A stretch of 64,000 bases of DNA from Amphirosellinia nigrospora. Lineage: Eukaryota; Ascomycota; Sordariomycetes; Xylariales; Xylariaceae. The position numbers were made by a program, and so were the translations under genes. The stretch is from assembly GCA_004123355.1 (NCBI GenBank), contig SCHM01000004.1, positions 5,421,017 to 5,485,016 of the forward strand. The letters run 5' to 3'. Below the pieces are notes generated by a model. It did no database searches. It saw only the letters and a list, made by a program, of their open reading frames with translations, and was not told where the DNA came from. Below, one piece after another: positions 11,686 to 23,845 of the stretch. Within the stretch, counting starts at the first letter, position 1, and each line of letters starts with the position of its first letter.

Positions 11686-13211
11686 TTAATCACTGGAGTC
11701 AGTAATTACCATAAAGAGCAAAGTTGGACTAATGCCTCGGGGGTATGCGGGAGCAACTGAGGCCAAAAATTGCCAAAAGGGGATAGAAAAGACTCCAGGG
11801 GAACTGACCATGTGGAAGTCCCTTAGCCTGCCGACCCAGTGACGGCGCAGCACGGGTGTCATCTTGACGAAGACCATGGCCTTGTTGTCATCGGTGAGAG
11901 CCTTCTCGGCTATCTTAAGCTGCAAATCGAGGTCTTCGTCGGCAAATTCACGAAACAGGATCTCGACGGCCTGTTCAGGCCATCTAGGTGCAGCGCGAGC
12001 TTTGAGCGCCTCGGCTAAGGATAGGATACCGTTCTCCAGGAGCCCGGCAGGGACTGGAGGCGGGGGTGTGGAGTTGTTGATCGGGTTGGTCGGGTTGGTG
12101 GAGGAAGAGGAGGAGGAGGAGGAGCCAGTAGGTGCGGCGGGGACGCTGGCGGCGGTAGAGTTTTGATTGTAGAAGCTGGGTGCAAAACGGGACGGCCTGC
12201 CTCGGCGTCTCTCGGGGTGAGCCGGGGTGGGATCGGGATGGGAGCGCTTGCGTGATTGGGTGTCTGATGCGGGCTCGTCGGGAGGCGTGAGTGCGTTGGT
12301 GTTGGAAGTCGCCGCCGACGTGCGCGTGGGCACGGCGGCGGGCGCTGAGCGCTGGGCGCTAGCGGGTGAAGATAGTTGTTGTGGGTTGGGTGGTATCTGT
12401 CGGACGGGGGTTTGAGAAGGGGCCCGAGCCTGGCCGTACAGGACGACGGAGGTAGCGGAAGAGTCGAGGGCGGGATCGAGGGTGGAGGCGTCGACGTCGC
12501 TCACGCGTGGTGGCATGGAACCGTCGGGGTTCCTGCGCCTCGGCTTCATAATGCGCTTGGGGGCGCCGCCCGAACCGACGACGTCGGGGAAGAGGATCTC
12601 CATGTATTCCTCATGATCGAAGGGCCGGCCTCGCAAGGCCTTGGACAGCGGCTCTTTCTGCGCGAAGGGGTCGTGGCCCAGGTTAGTCGGCGTCCTTCTC
12701 GCGGGGGGAGGAGATGAAGGAAGGTCGGCATGCCGCTACTCACCTCGAAATGTCGGCTCCAAGCCTCCTCGCTCGCGGTGACCATGCGCGTGTTGGGGTT
12801 GTAGAGGAAGTCGGGATCCTCGCGCAGGCCGCGCCACATGCGGAACTTCTTGCGCGCATTGTCGGCCTTGTTGATGAGGTGACTCTTCTCGGGGTAGGCG
12901 CCGTGGCGGTCGCGTAGGGCGACGGCGGCGCGCTCCCAGGCGCCGGCCTTGAAGTTGTGGCTGTCCTTGTATCCCAACTGCATCGACTCGCACAGCGACC
13001 GGAAGAAGGTTTCTTCGTAGGCCGGGTTCCAGCTGAAGCGCGGCGTGCGACGGTCGGCGTTGCGGCGAGACGAGGCGCGCATGGTCATGGTGGTCCCAGC
13101 TGAGGCCGAGGCCGAGGTTGTGGCCGTCTCTGTTGCTGTCGCCGCCAGCTGCGCGTCTTCGTCGGCCATGACGGCGGCCTGTGACGTGCTATCCGGTCGG
13201 TCAACCAACAC
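11686..13211 (-). CDS. Myb/SANT-like DNA-binding domain protein
   Basis: Likely nuclear DNA-binding protein. Exon 1 (13211-12744) has an Ala/Thr/Ser-rich N-tail, then a Myb/SANT-like domain with W and F landmarks: FSWNPAYEETFFRSLCESM, GAWERAAVALRDRHG and KADNARKKFRMWRGLRED (about residues 60-150). The intron at 12658-12743 has a GTGAGT donor, a CTAAC branch and a GCGCAG acceptor. Exon 2 continues KEPLSKALRGRPFDHEEYMEILFP, the usual C-terminal helix of the domain, then a long low-complexity Pro/Ser/Thr region with a run of Ser and a basic RKRSHPD...RRRGRPSRF stretch. The last block is a conserved-looking helical segment (LSLAEALKARAAPRWPEQAV to WVGRLRDF). The final 45 residues after RLRDFHM may be unspliced intron. 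Such domains occur in transposase-derived and regulatory proteins. The start could also be the internal Met of MADEDAQ. No breaks are seen. Confidence 0.7.
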
Positions 13212-15089
13212 ACGGCGGCGGCGTAGGTAATCGTAGTCGCAATCGTTCTACATCAGCGAGAGACAACAGACTCGCGCTGCCGAGCCTGAGGCCCCCTACC
13301 AAGCAATCGCCGGCTGGGACAGAGTAGGGCAGTGATGGATAATGGAGAATGGATAATGGGTAGTCGGGGCGTGATGTCGAGATGAACGAGCACCGAGGTA
13401 CTGTCGCTCGCGCCGTCTTATCGATACCGTCCCTCGTTGGATGGAGGTTGGTTGGTTGGGTTGATTAATTGATGGTTACGGTGGAAGGAGGCTGGACTAT
13501 TCAGTTTCAAGTTTCAAACGGTTGGGAGGGGCTGGGTGGAAGGACTCCGTCACGTGGGTCCGTGTAATTAGGTAGCACCCAGAAGTACCTAGCCTACCTA
13601 CCTAGTCCGTAGGTACCTTAGGTTAGGTACCTAAGTATGGTTGACCTTCAAGCTCCTACCTAAGGTACCTAAGTAGGGACCTACTCATAACTAAATGCAG
13701 GCATTTAGGTTTGGGAGCTCTCCGTCTTCTTTCTTCTTCTTCCCCCATCGCACAAACCAGTCTTGGGCTTTATGTAAAGATTTCTATCGACGAATGCACT
13801 TCACACATCGTTTATCTGGTTCTGGGACAGGTGGTCCCCCGGATCCTACGAGCACCCGCCCAAGCCCCGTCCACTGAAGATTGAGCCTTGGGTCATGCCA
13901 TGCCATGCCATGAGCTACCTAGGTAGGTATACTTTCACGCTTCTAGCGCCATTTATTAAGTTGTAAATTGATCCCCACGAAGAACGAGATGACGTAAAAG
14001 ATATTTCTACTCCTCCATGAGCCAATTATTCCCACCACTGTGCTGTGTGTGCCTCACTCCGAGTTGAAGTTGGATGTGTGTATAGTCACATTCGTGAATG
14101 GTATCACATTCCTATACTCAATTATGATTTCTAGTAATTCTAGGAATCATCTTCGCCTCGACTAAGCAATGTGGATGGATGCCACTCAGGCATGTTAGCA
14201 ACGATGAATCGAGCCGGCTTGCAGAATTTCAAGTAAACATCGCTGGTCTGTCTATGTGTTACTATCCGAAGCCGGCCGAAAAAAAAAAACAACCATGAAG
14301 TTCTTTACCGGGATGCTCAAATTGAACCCGCATACGACTAACGGTTAGCAGGAAGCTGACATGCTACCTTGCCGCCACCACCATCTTATCAGATCCGAAT
14401 TTCCGTCGGCCACCTCCTAAATTGGTGGCACAAACGTCTTGGGGTCCCCGCTTCGCCCTTCTCACGCCTCATGAATCGACAAAAATTTTCCAGTCTTCTA
14501 GGATCGGACTGCCTAAGTTATGTAATCCGAGGCCATTCGGCTCCTCACCTTCGCTTAGGTAGGAAAACCAAGAAGACCACCCTAGAACACACTAATACAT
14601 GCCCTGCCCACTGCACGTCACCAGCACCAAATGTGTCATCGCCAAGCCCCGATCTAATGCAGCTAAAACTCCCAGACTTGCCATCATGGGTTATCTGATC
14701 CGATTTAAAGTTATCTGATCCGAGGCCAGGCGGCGCCTAACCGGCCGGCTTCGGGTCACCCAGGCGTGGAGGTAAGGCGTGTTGGTGACCTGAATTGGTA
14801 GGTCCCTTCATTCGGAGGGGACCGCTGTTGGTAGCAATGAAGATGGGACCATCATACCCTCCTTGCATCAGTCCATCTCTACATCGTGACTTATTCGTCT
14901 CTTTGTTCGATTATTTGCATTTTCAAATCTCCTCGTCGGATACCCCTAAGAATTGCTTTACTACTACTATAAGCGCATTCCACGGAATGAAGAGACATGC
15001 GATCTTGACATGACTGAAGACTAACTACATATACCGCCTAACACCTAATATTATCGCCACCTAATAACTACCAAGTTCACTTAGCAGCG
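13212..15089. other. Intergenic between divergent genes
   Basis: About 1.9 kb between the starts of the Myb/SANT-like gene and the NRPS. It carries a cluster of TAGGTACC-type short repeats (13563-13690), a (CATGC)n run near 13893-13912, a poly-A at 14280-14290 and a pyrimidine-rich stretch. Short open frames (13695-13877, 14369-14698, 14795-15013) show no motif. The last 300 bases are plausible NRPS promoter. Confidence 0.45.
13563..13690. repeat. Cluster of TAGGTACCT-type palindromic short repeats
   Basis: Repeated units of ACCTACCTAG, GTAGGTACCTTAG and GGTACCTAAG recur about every 10 bases here, with a further copy (ACCTAGGTAGGTAT) at 13917-13930. Such AGGTACCT-rich intergenic clusters are common in Sordariomycete genomes. 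No function is assigned. Confidence 0.7.
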
Positions 15090-18000
15090 ATGGCTCAGGT
15101 CATAGCTGGCAACTGTAATGACGGCTCAGCTACAGATGAAGCTGCCTCCGCTCTATCCACGCCGCCTACTGATGTGGAGGCCGATGGGCTCTCTGCCGAG
15201 CAGCTGGAGCAGCTATGGAGTTGGAACTCTCCCGTCCCTCCTATGCTAGAGACCTGTATGCACGACATGATCAAGGAACAGGCGCTGAAGAAACCACAGG
15301 ACCTCGCCATCGAATCCTGGGACGGCAATTTCACATATCACGACGTCGACTCGCTGTCTGATCGGTTTGCTACGAAACTGGCTTCACTTGGCATTGCGCC
15401 GGGAGTCAACGTGCCGTTATGCTTCGAAAAGTCTAGATGGACAGTTGTTGCCGTTCTTGCTGTCATGAAGGCCGGGGGGACGTTCGCGCTTACAGACCCT
15501 AGCCAACCCGAAGGGAGGTTGCGGACTATCGTCGAGCAAACTTGTGCAACCGTACTCATCACCTCGAAATTGCAAGAGGATCTCGGAAGTCGTATTGCGC
15601 CTCATGCGACTCGCCTCACTTTGACACAACAGCTCATGGACGAGATCAAAACGCCTTCGCAACTATGCAAGGTACCGCCGACTACAAATATCTACATACA
15701 ATTCACTTCGGGCAGTACCGGCAAGCCCAAGGGTGTAGTCATCTCTCATGTGAACTACACGAGCGGCGCACTTCCCCGCGCAGAGGCGGTAGGCTACAAG
15801 TCACACTCTAGAGTACTGGATTTTGCATCGTATGCATTTGACGTATGCATAGACTGTATGCTTTGCACGCTGTTAGTTGGAGGCTGTCTCTGCATTCCTT
15901 CGGATGCTGACCGTATAAACAACTTAAGCGGTGCCATTCGCAATATGGGCGTGAACATGGCTCATATGACTCCGTCTGTAGCCCGCGTGCTCGAGCCAGA
16001 TATCATTCCCTCGCTTGAAGTTCTTGGATTAGGAGGCGAGGCCATTTCTGTGGGCGACTCCGCGATTTGGAGCAAGACCACCAAAGTCGTCAATGCATAC
16101 GGACCGTCTGAGTGTACTGTCGGGTGCACTATAAACAGTGATGTTGGTATTGAATCACATAAGCCACATATCAGCATCGGCAGAGGAGTAGGAGCTGCAA
16201 CCTGGATCGTGGAGCCTACGGATCATGAGCAACTGGTGCCCATTGGTACCATTGGCGAGCTTCTGATCGAAGGTCCGGTAGTAGGGCCTGGCTACCTGGA
16301 CGAGCCGGAAAAAACGGCCGCGGTCTTCATCACTGACCCAACGTGGCTGCTTGCCGGAAGCCCGCGCGCTTGGGTCGCAAGGGAAGACTCTATAAAACTG
16401 GCGATCTAGTTAGGTATGATACAGACGGTACAATACTATTTATCGGACGTGCCGACCAGCAGGTGAAGCTTCGCGGTCAACGAATCGAGCTGGCGGAGAT
16501 CGAGTATAACATGCGGGACAAACTGCCTCCAGGCACTCGCATAGCTATCGAAGTCATCAAGCCAGGGGGCGGCGCATCGGGTGAACCTACCTTAGTGGCG
16601 TTCATTGCCGACCGGGCCGGTCTGGTATCCGAGTCAGAAACACTTTTCGGTTCTCACTCTGCGCCAGTTCAAGACGCGCTTACGAACATGAACAATCTCT
16701 TATCCAAAGACCTTCCTATCTACATGATCCCGGCCGTCTACATCCCCTTGCGGATTATGCCCTTGCTCGTGTCCGCGAAGACCGACCGTAAGCGGTTGCG
16801 AGAACTAGGGTCTTCGTTGAGCCGGAAGGATATCGCCGGTCATGCTACGGCGGCTAGTGTAAGAAGGGAACCTTCTACTCCTATGGAAATGAAGCTAGCC
16901 GAAACATGGCGCAATATACTTGGCATCGATACGGGCTTGAGTGCCCATGACAATTTCTTTGCTGTGGGCGGTGACTCACTTCGTGCGATGAAACTAGTCG
17001 CTGAAGTGCGCACCCAGGATATCTCCCTCACCGTTGCAGACATATTCAGTAATCCTGTACTAGCAGACATGGCCGTCGTAGCAAAAGCCGGCGTTAGGCC
17101 GAGTTTTACCGAAATTCCCGCCTTCTCGCTCATTGGTGCTCGATGGACGGAGGACGCTGCACGAGCTGAGTGCGCCGTTTTCTGTGGCGTTGATGCTGGC
17201 ACGATTGAAGACGTTTATCCTTGCACGCCGCTACAGGAAGGCCTGATGGCACTCTCTGCTAAGATCAGTGAAGCCTACGTCGCGCAACGTGTCGTAGAAC
17301 TCGTAGGCGAGGCAGCAGCGCAAGATCTTCTGAAGGCGTTTCGGGCTGCTTCGGTTGATTGCCCTATTCTTCGCACGAGAATCGTTCAGGTGCCTGGGCA
17401 TGGGTTGATGCAAGTCGTGGTCAAAAATGATTTCACATATGAATCAAGACCAGGGAAACATTAAACGAGTATTTAGAGAACGATCGGCAAATCCAAGTCG
17501 GTCTCGGGACACCACTAGTTCGGTATGGAGTCATTTGCGACGAGAAGACGAGAAGCACGGCGTATTTTATCCTAACGATGCATCACGCGCTCTACGATGG
17601 CTGGAGTATGCCCCTCGTTGTGGACCGTGTCAACAGGGCATATAACAGCCATTTAACCGAGCGGCCTGCACAATTCAAACACTTCATCAAATACTTGCTA
17701 GACATGGACCAGAGTGAGTCCGAGAAATATTGGCGTGAGCGCCTCGCCGGCGCTACCAGCGAGCAATTCCCTGCCCTTCCCTGGCCAGGCTATCAGCAGC
17801 AGGCAGACTCTCTCTTGGAGCATTACGTTCCCACTGGAAACTTACAACGGGCACGACGATGGCCACAATTATCCGTGGAGCCTGGGCCCTGTTGGTATCG
17901 CGATACACGGCCACGAATGACGTTGTTTTGGGGAGACCCTCACGGGGCGCAATGCCCCATTCCTGGTGTAGAGGAGATCGAGGGCCCGATGATTGCCACG

Positions 18001-20370
18001 GTGCCCGTCCGTATCGCAGTGGACCCGGACGCGACGATCACGGAATATCTACAAGAGATTCATGAGCAGTCCGTGGCCGGCATTCCTCATGAGCATCTCG
18101 GTCTGCAGCATATCCGACGCCTTAGTTTGGATGCGCGTGAAGCCTGTGAGCTGCGGACAGGCATAGTGATGCACCCGGGCACCGCTAGCGAAGACGCGGG
18201 CAAGGCGGGAAGCTGGCAGCTGATGGGTTTGTGCCCGCCGGCGATACGGAGGCAGCGCAAGAAGCACTCAAGTTCAACACGTATGCATTGATGCTGGTCT
18301 GTTCGTTGGATCCTCGGGGATTTCTTATCATGGCCAGTTTCGACTCGAGAACTTTGACCTCGCCTCGGATGGAGAAGATTCTAGCCCAACTCGGACGGCT
18401 TACACAGCAACTTATCGAGAACCCTAACATTCAATGCGGTCACCTTGATGTATTATTCGAGGATGATATAGATGCGCTTGCGACGCTCAGCCGCACCGGC
18501 GGGATAAGTCTAGCTAATTCTACTCTGTTTCCTTCGGAGGGCAATATTACTGAGACGTGGATCGTAGATCCTCTTCAACCGCAGCATCTTGTGCCTATCG
18601 GTGGTGTAGGAGAACTGCTAGTGCGAAGCAGGGACAATCTCCAGTTAGAACACGCTCAAGATCCCTCGAAAATAAGCAAACCACTCGAGGGAACTCTGTA
18701 CCGAACCAAACGGTTGGCGAAGTATACGGATAGTGGAAACATCATTCTAATTGAGGCTTCGACTCAGCAGATCACAAAGCCCAGCTTGAAGCAGAAACGA
18801 GTAATCACGGTCAACTCAACGAAGCAAAAAATCCTACGTCAAATATGGGCAGGATATTGTCCATCAGCGAGGAGGAAATCGGGCTTAATGAGAGCTTTTT
18901 CCAGTTAGGTGGCGACTCAATCGGATCGATGAAGTTGTGTCGGAACTGCGGGCCAAGGGCATGGAATTGACGGTCCCCGATATCTTTAAATATCGCACGC
19001 TGTATGAGATGGCCAAGGCCGTCAGGGAACGGAATGTGGCATCTTTTGATGTGTCACAGCTGAACATGACTTCTTTCTCTTTACTTGAGGTTGAAGATTC
19101 GAGTTCCTTCGTAGCTGAGACCATACAGCCAATGCTTTTCCAAGATGATCTCACGATCTTGGATGTCCTGCCAACGCGACCTCTACAACAGGTTGCTGTC
19201 AAGGGCACGACCAACTCCCTCGCTATTCGGCAAGATATGAGCTCTTCCATCTCTCTGGGATCGTAAATAAAACCAAAACTTTTCCAAAGTTGCCAAGAGC
19301 TTGTAGCTAGGAACGAAATCCTAAGAACACTCTTCGTCGAAATAGCCGGTATATGCTACGGTGTTGTTCTTGAAGCACTCATTGTCGCTATTGATGAATA
19401 CGACATAGAAGGAGATCTAAATTCATTCGCTCACAAATTATGCGACGTGGACATTCAAACGAGGATGCCATTAGGCTCTCCCTTCGTCAAATTCTTCTTC
19501 ATCCAAGGCGAGGACGGTCAAAGTTGCCTCGCTATACGCATGTCACACGCGCAATACGACGAGATCTGTCTCACGGGACTTCTGCGGCAACTAGTCGCAC
19601 TGTACGAGGGACAGCCCACTCAAGACTCTGCCCCGTTCTCATCATTCGTGTATCACGCCTTGCTGAAGGGGATCCCGCAGAGCATACCTTACTGGCGGGA
19701 GCTGCTACGAGGTAGCTCACTGACGGTGCTTCGTCCGACACTGCCCCTCAACTCGAGAACCCCAGCGGCGCTCACTCGGACCGTGGACATGGCCGCTCGC
19801 TCGAAGGACATCACTATCGCGACTCTGCCGACTGCGGCATGGGCGCTATGTCTTGCCCGTCGCCTCTCTCTGAGAGACGTCGTCTTCGGCGAGGTGGTGA
19901 GCGGTCGCAATATCGGCCTACCTAATGCCGATGCCGTCATGGGCCCAACGTGGCAGTACGTGCCGGTGCGAATCAAATTTGAGGAGGGCTGGACGGGTAT
20001 CGACTTGCTCGAATACGTGCAATACCAGCACATCGCCAGCGCCCAGCACGAGTGCATGGGGTTGACCGAGATCGTCCGGAACTGCACCGAGTGGCCCGAG
20101 ACCGTCGATTGGTTCGACTCGGTCGTTCATCAAGATGTCTACCACGTCGAGGAGCTCAAGTTCGGCGCGGCTGACTGCCGACTCGAGACCGTCTACCCCC
20201 ATCTGGAACCCCTTCGTGAGTGGAAGGTGCAGGCGTTTGTCAAGGGCGATAGTCTGACGGTTGAGATTGTTACGTTCAATGATTGGATTGACGTTGCTGC
20301 GGACCTTCTCAATGAACTGGAAGACATCATGGCGACTTTGGTGAAGCGACCTAGAGAGGTACTCTTCTAA
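15090..20370 (+). CDS. NPS6: Siderophore-type NRPS, NPS6/SidD-like (A-T-C-dA-T-C), frame interrupted
   Basis: Cytosolic multidomain enzyme; NPS6/SidD proteins assemble fusarinine-type extracellular iron chelators from N5-acyl-hydroxyornithine. Domains: A1 (15225-16830) with FTSGSTGKPKG, NAYGPSE, YKTGDLVRY and RGQRIELAEIE; T1 (16880-17090) with FFAVGGDSLRAM; C1 (17190-18430) with HHALYDGWS; a degenerate A2 (18440-18830) that keeps only the stretch around TWIVDP...GELLVRS and a worn YRTKRLAKY; T2 (18840-19040) with FFQLGGDSIGSM; terminal C2 (19130-20350) with SHAQYDEI in place of HHxxxDG. This domain plan, including the dead second A domain, and the total of about 1,760 residues match NPS6. Start: first ATG ahead of the A domain; stop after REVLF. 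The frame is offset at about ten places with almost no substitution stops. NPS6 is widely conserved as a single gene, so assembly error is a real alternative to gene loss. No siderophore acyltransferase or ABC transporter lies beside it here. Confidence 0.72.
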
Positions 20371-21382
20371 CGTGCTCAGCTTACATGAAAGAGAGTAATA
20401 TGATGTACTTTCCCAGTTTCGTCGTCCGGCCATGTCCATATAGCATTATTTCTTTAGGTCAGCAATATAGGGTGTCAGGGACCTCGTAGTATAAAGTAGG
20501 TCATCTATACTTGTTATTGCGCAAAGGTCTCTAAACCACCTCCGTAGACGTAACTAGGCTATATACAGATGATCTCTTTGTTCCTAAGGTACTATAGCTT
20601 TGGGTACTGTGGCTGGGCAATGTGGTGTGACTTCATGACATAGGGAACTAATACGTGGCGTATGATTCGGATTTAGTAGCATTAATTTCAACGCACAACA
20701 TATATATTTTAAATTAAGAGAGATCTATCCTTTTCTATTCTTTTATAACTCCAAGTAAAACGCCATAAGGAGGGGAAATAAAATCAAGACCAAGAGCGAA
20801 CCCGAAAAGCTGCCTAAGGAAATCGGCGCATTGCCCGTTATCTCACTTGTAAAAGACGGGGTTCCGTCGATGCTGCTGCTGCTGCAGGTGAGCCGCCGGA
20901 ACTGTCGTAGTCGCTGACTCATAGTGCCCTGGGAGTTTAAACCACAATGACCGGTTATAAGAAAACCAAGAAAGTGAGTATCTTACCAGCTCGACACTTG
21001 TTCCACCTTCGTCCCAAGGATGGGGACAAGAAAACTCTCTTCTGTACTGCGAGTAGTTCTGGTCAGAGTCATGAAGACAGTTTCACTTACGCTTGCTCTG
21101 GCTCTCCATGCACCCATTCTTACGAACAGCAGTTCTCGGCGCCTAGCAGTAAGCCGCAGGGATACGGGGGTCTACCTCGCCTTCTCTATACTCGTATGTA
21201 TCGAGGAACTCCTGAAGCCTGTGCCCTGGGATCCAGGTTGAAAAATCTCTCGGGGTCCAAGTGTAGCACTGCTCGGGAAGGATGTATAGCACTAGAAGAC
21301 TGGAAGTTAGTTATCGGTAGCTCAACCCCCGGAGCCAACGATTTCCTATTTCGGAAGGATCTCAGCTCTAGAGACACTGCTT
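20371..21382. other. Intergenic up to the AT-rich boundary
   Basis: 3' flank of the NRPS, then about 440 bases of balanced composition (20947-21387) open for 146 codons. That frame has two equally open overlapping frames and no motif. It may be the end of an old repeat or a decayed gene; I cannot name it. Confidence 0.4.
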
Positions 21383-21430
21383 CGTGAGTCTGTTTTGTAA
21401 GTCTGTTTCGTGAGTCTGTTTCGCGAGTTG
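21383..21430. repeat. 13-bp tandem repeat at GC/AT boundary
   Basis: CGTGAGTCTGTTT (21383-21395), TGTAAGTCTGTTT (21396-21408) and CGTGAGTCTGTTT (21409-21421) lie head to tail with a fourth partial copy. They sit exactly where balanced sequence gives way to the AT-rich block. The difference between copies is C-to-T and G-to-A type. Confidence 0.85.
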
Positions 21431-22800
21431 TATATCTAGTATATTAACACAAATGCCTTACTATATAATATACTAGCTATACATTTATTTTCTTTGTTCT
21501 AGTGTAAAATTAGAACTTAGGTTTTAATTTATTATACTATATGTTTTTTATTATACTTGCTTGTATTTTTTAAAGCTAAGCTTTTTTATTATAATCTAGT
21601 TTAAAGTAGAACTTAAGTTTTAACCTATAATATTTGCTATATATTTTTTATTATATTAACCTATTAAAAAAAATATTTACTAAAGCAATATTAGCTAATA
21701 GTACAAGCTAGTATAATTATATAATATAAGTTTAGAAAGAAAAAAAACAGATTTTAATCGTAATAATTATTAAATATTTAGTTTTTACTTAGATTATAAT
21801 ATTATTAAGCTATAAAATTTAAATATTAAATTAAAATATTATTATATAAATACTATTATTTTTAAGCTTTATAAAATTTTTTTAAGCTAAAACTTTTACT
21901 AAAAAAAGTAATAAAAACACGTTAAATATATAACTAATTTAATATTATTTATAAATAATATTTATTTTATTTAACTATTAATTAAAGTTTAAATAAACTA
22001 ATAATTATTAGTTAAAATATTAATAATTATAATAAAACTTAAAAATAGTTTTATTTAAAATATATATACGAACTATAATTTATATAATTATTTAATTTTA
22101 TAAAAAAACCTAGCTAATATTTAATAATATTACTAAGTACGCTTACTAAAAAAAACTTAAAAACTTAATATAAAATTATTAATAATATAACTATACTTAA
22201 TATTATTTTTAGCGATTTATAATATAATCTAGAAATTTAAAACTATTATTTTAAGATTAGTTTAAACTATATTATATAATAAAGCTTTAGCTATATTTAC
22301 TATATATAATATTATTATAAAATATATTTAATAAAATCTAATATTTTATACTTAAGTATAATAAAAGCTTTTATAACTACGATAATAAAAATAGTTATAT
22401 TAAAAATATAAAATACGTAATATTTTAAAAAAATATAACGTTTTTATTTACTAAAATAGCTATAATAATTTATTAGTTAATATTAAAATAAATTTAAAAA
22501 ATAGTTTTTATTAGCTATTAAATAATAATAAATATTATAGCTAGTTTATATTATACGCTTATAATTTAGTTTTAATAGCGCTAAACTATAAAAATAAAAT
22601 TAATTTTAGTTTTTATATAATAAAATATAAAATTATAAGCATAGCGAATATAAACTTAAAAACTTTAAATAGTTTAAAAATAATTAAATAAAAGTTAAAA
22701 AGTTGCTTTATTTGGATAAAATAATAAATAAATAATTATATAAGTTTATAAAAGTTTATAAAGCTAAAAAATAAATATAAAACTATTTCGAACATAAAAA

Positions 22801-23020
22801 CTATAATATTAAAACAATTATATCTCTTAACTTAGTTTTAAGCTTAGCTGCTTTAGCTAACCATAATATTAAAGCAATTATATCTTTTAATTTAGTTTTA
22901 AGTTTAGCCGTTTTAACTAACTATAATATTAAAGCAATTATATTTCTTAACTTAGTTTTAAGCTTAGCCGCTTTAGCTAATTATAATATTAAAATAATTA
23001 TACTATTTAATTTAGTTTTT
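22801..23020. repeat. 60-bp tandem repeat, about 3.7 copies
   Basis: The unit begins CTATAATATTAAARCAATTA and ends in TTTAGCTAA. It recurs with an exact 60-base period at 22801, 22861, 22921 and 22981 (last copy partial). Differences between copies are nearly all C/T and A/G transitions, consistent with RIP after duplication. Confidence 0.9.
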
Positions 23021-23744
23021 TATTTTTATATATAAACGTCTTTTTTTTAATAGAAATTTTTATTTTTTTTATTAATTTGTTTATAATATTTTTATTTATT
23101 AATTTATTTTTATTGTTAAATTTCGCTTTTTTTAGCTATTATTAAGTTATAGATTATAGCTTTAGTAAAAGCTTTAAATAGTTAAAGTTTTTAAAGTTTA
23201 ACGATTCGATAAAATAAAAAATATTATTTATTCGAGGATTTTTAAGCTAGGGTTTTATACTAGTATATTATTTTAGTTTAAAATAAAGCTTGCTATAGTA
23301 ACGTTTATTAAAAAACTATTCGAAAAAATTATTAAATTAAAAAATAAAAAAGTTTATATTTTTTACGTTAGTATATAACTTTAGCTATTAAATATAATAA
23401 TAATATTTTGCTTAAAGTTTAAAGCTAAATATATATTTTTAAAACGTTATAAAATAGTTATTGTTTAAACTATAATATATTACGTTACGCTAGGTTATAC
23501 GTAATAAAATATAAACTAGCGCTAGATTAAAACTAGAACTTAGAACTAATTTCGCTTAAATTTTATAAATATTATAAAAAATAAACTATATAATAGCGGT
23601 GCTTTAAATAGTAAAAAAATAGTATTTAGCGTATATATAAGCTTACTGCTTTTATAAGCCCTAGGACTATTTGCGGTTTCTTTCGAAGTATTATATATTA
23701 TAGTAGGCCTAGAAAAACTAGGCCTATAAAAGCTAAATTATCCT

Positions 23745-23845
23745 AAATTAAAGCTAGGCTATTTTAAGCTAAAGCTAAGCTATTTTAAGCTAAAGTTAAG
23801 CTATTTTAAACTAAAGCTAGGCTATTTTAAGCTAAAATATTAATT
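23745..23845. repeat. 22-23-bp tandem repeat, about 4 copies
   Basis: Units of AGCTATTTTAAGCTAAAG with short variable joins recur four times in the AT-rich block, ending at AAATATT. They carry more G and C than the surroundings. Confidence 0.75.

Noticed and set aside
11686-13211. Myb/SANT-like gene as a live transposase
   Set aside because: Only the DNA-binding domain and low-complexity tail are present. No DDE core or terminal repeats flank it.
14305-14385. tRNA-like stretch on the minus strand with a CTGCTAA loop
   Set aside because: The loop would give a Ser GCU anticodon, but neither the anticodon stem nor the T stem pairs and the acceptor ends do not match. At best it is a worn tRNA trace.
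20947-21387. 146-codon frame next to the AT-rich boundary
   Set aside because: Two other frames are equally open over the same bases, and none shows a motif or a biased codon pattern.
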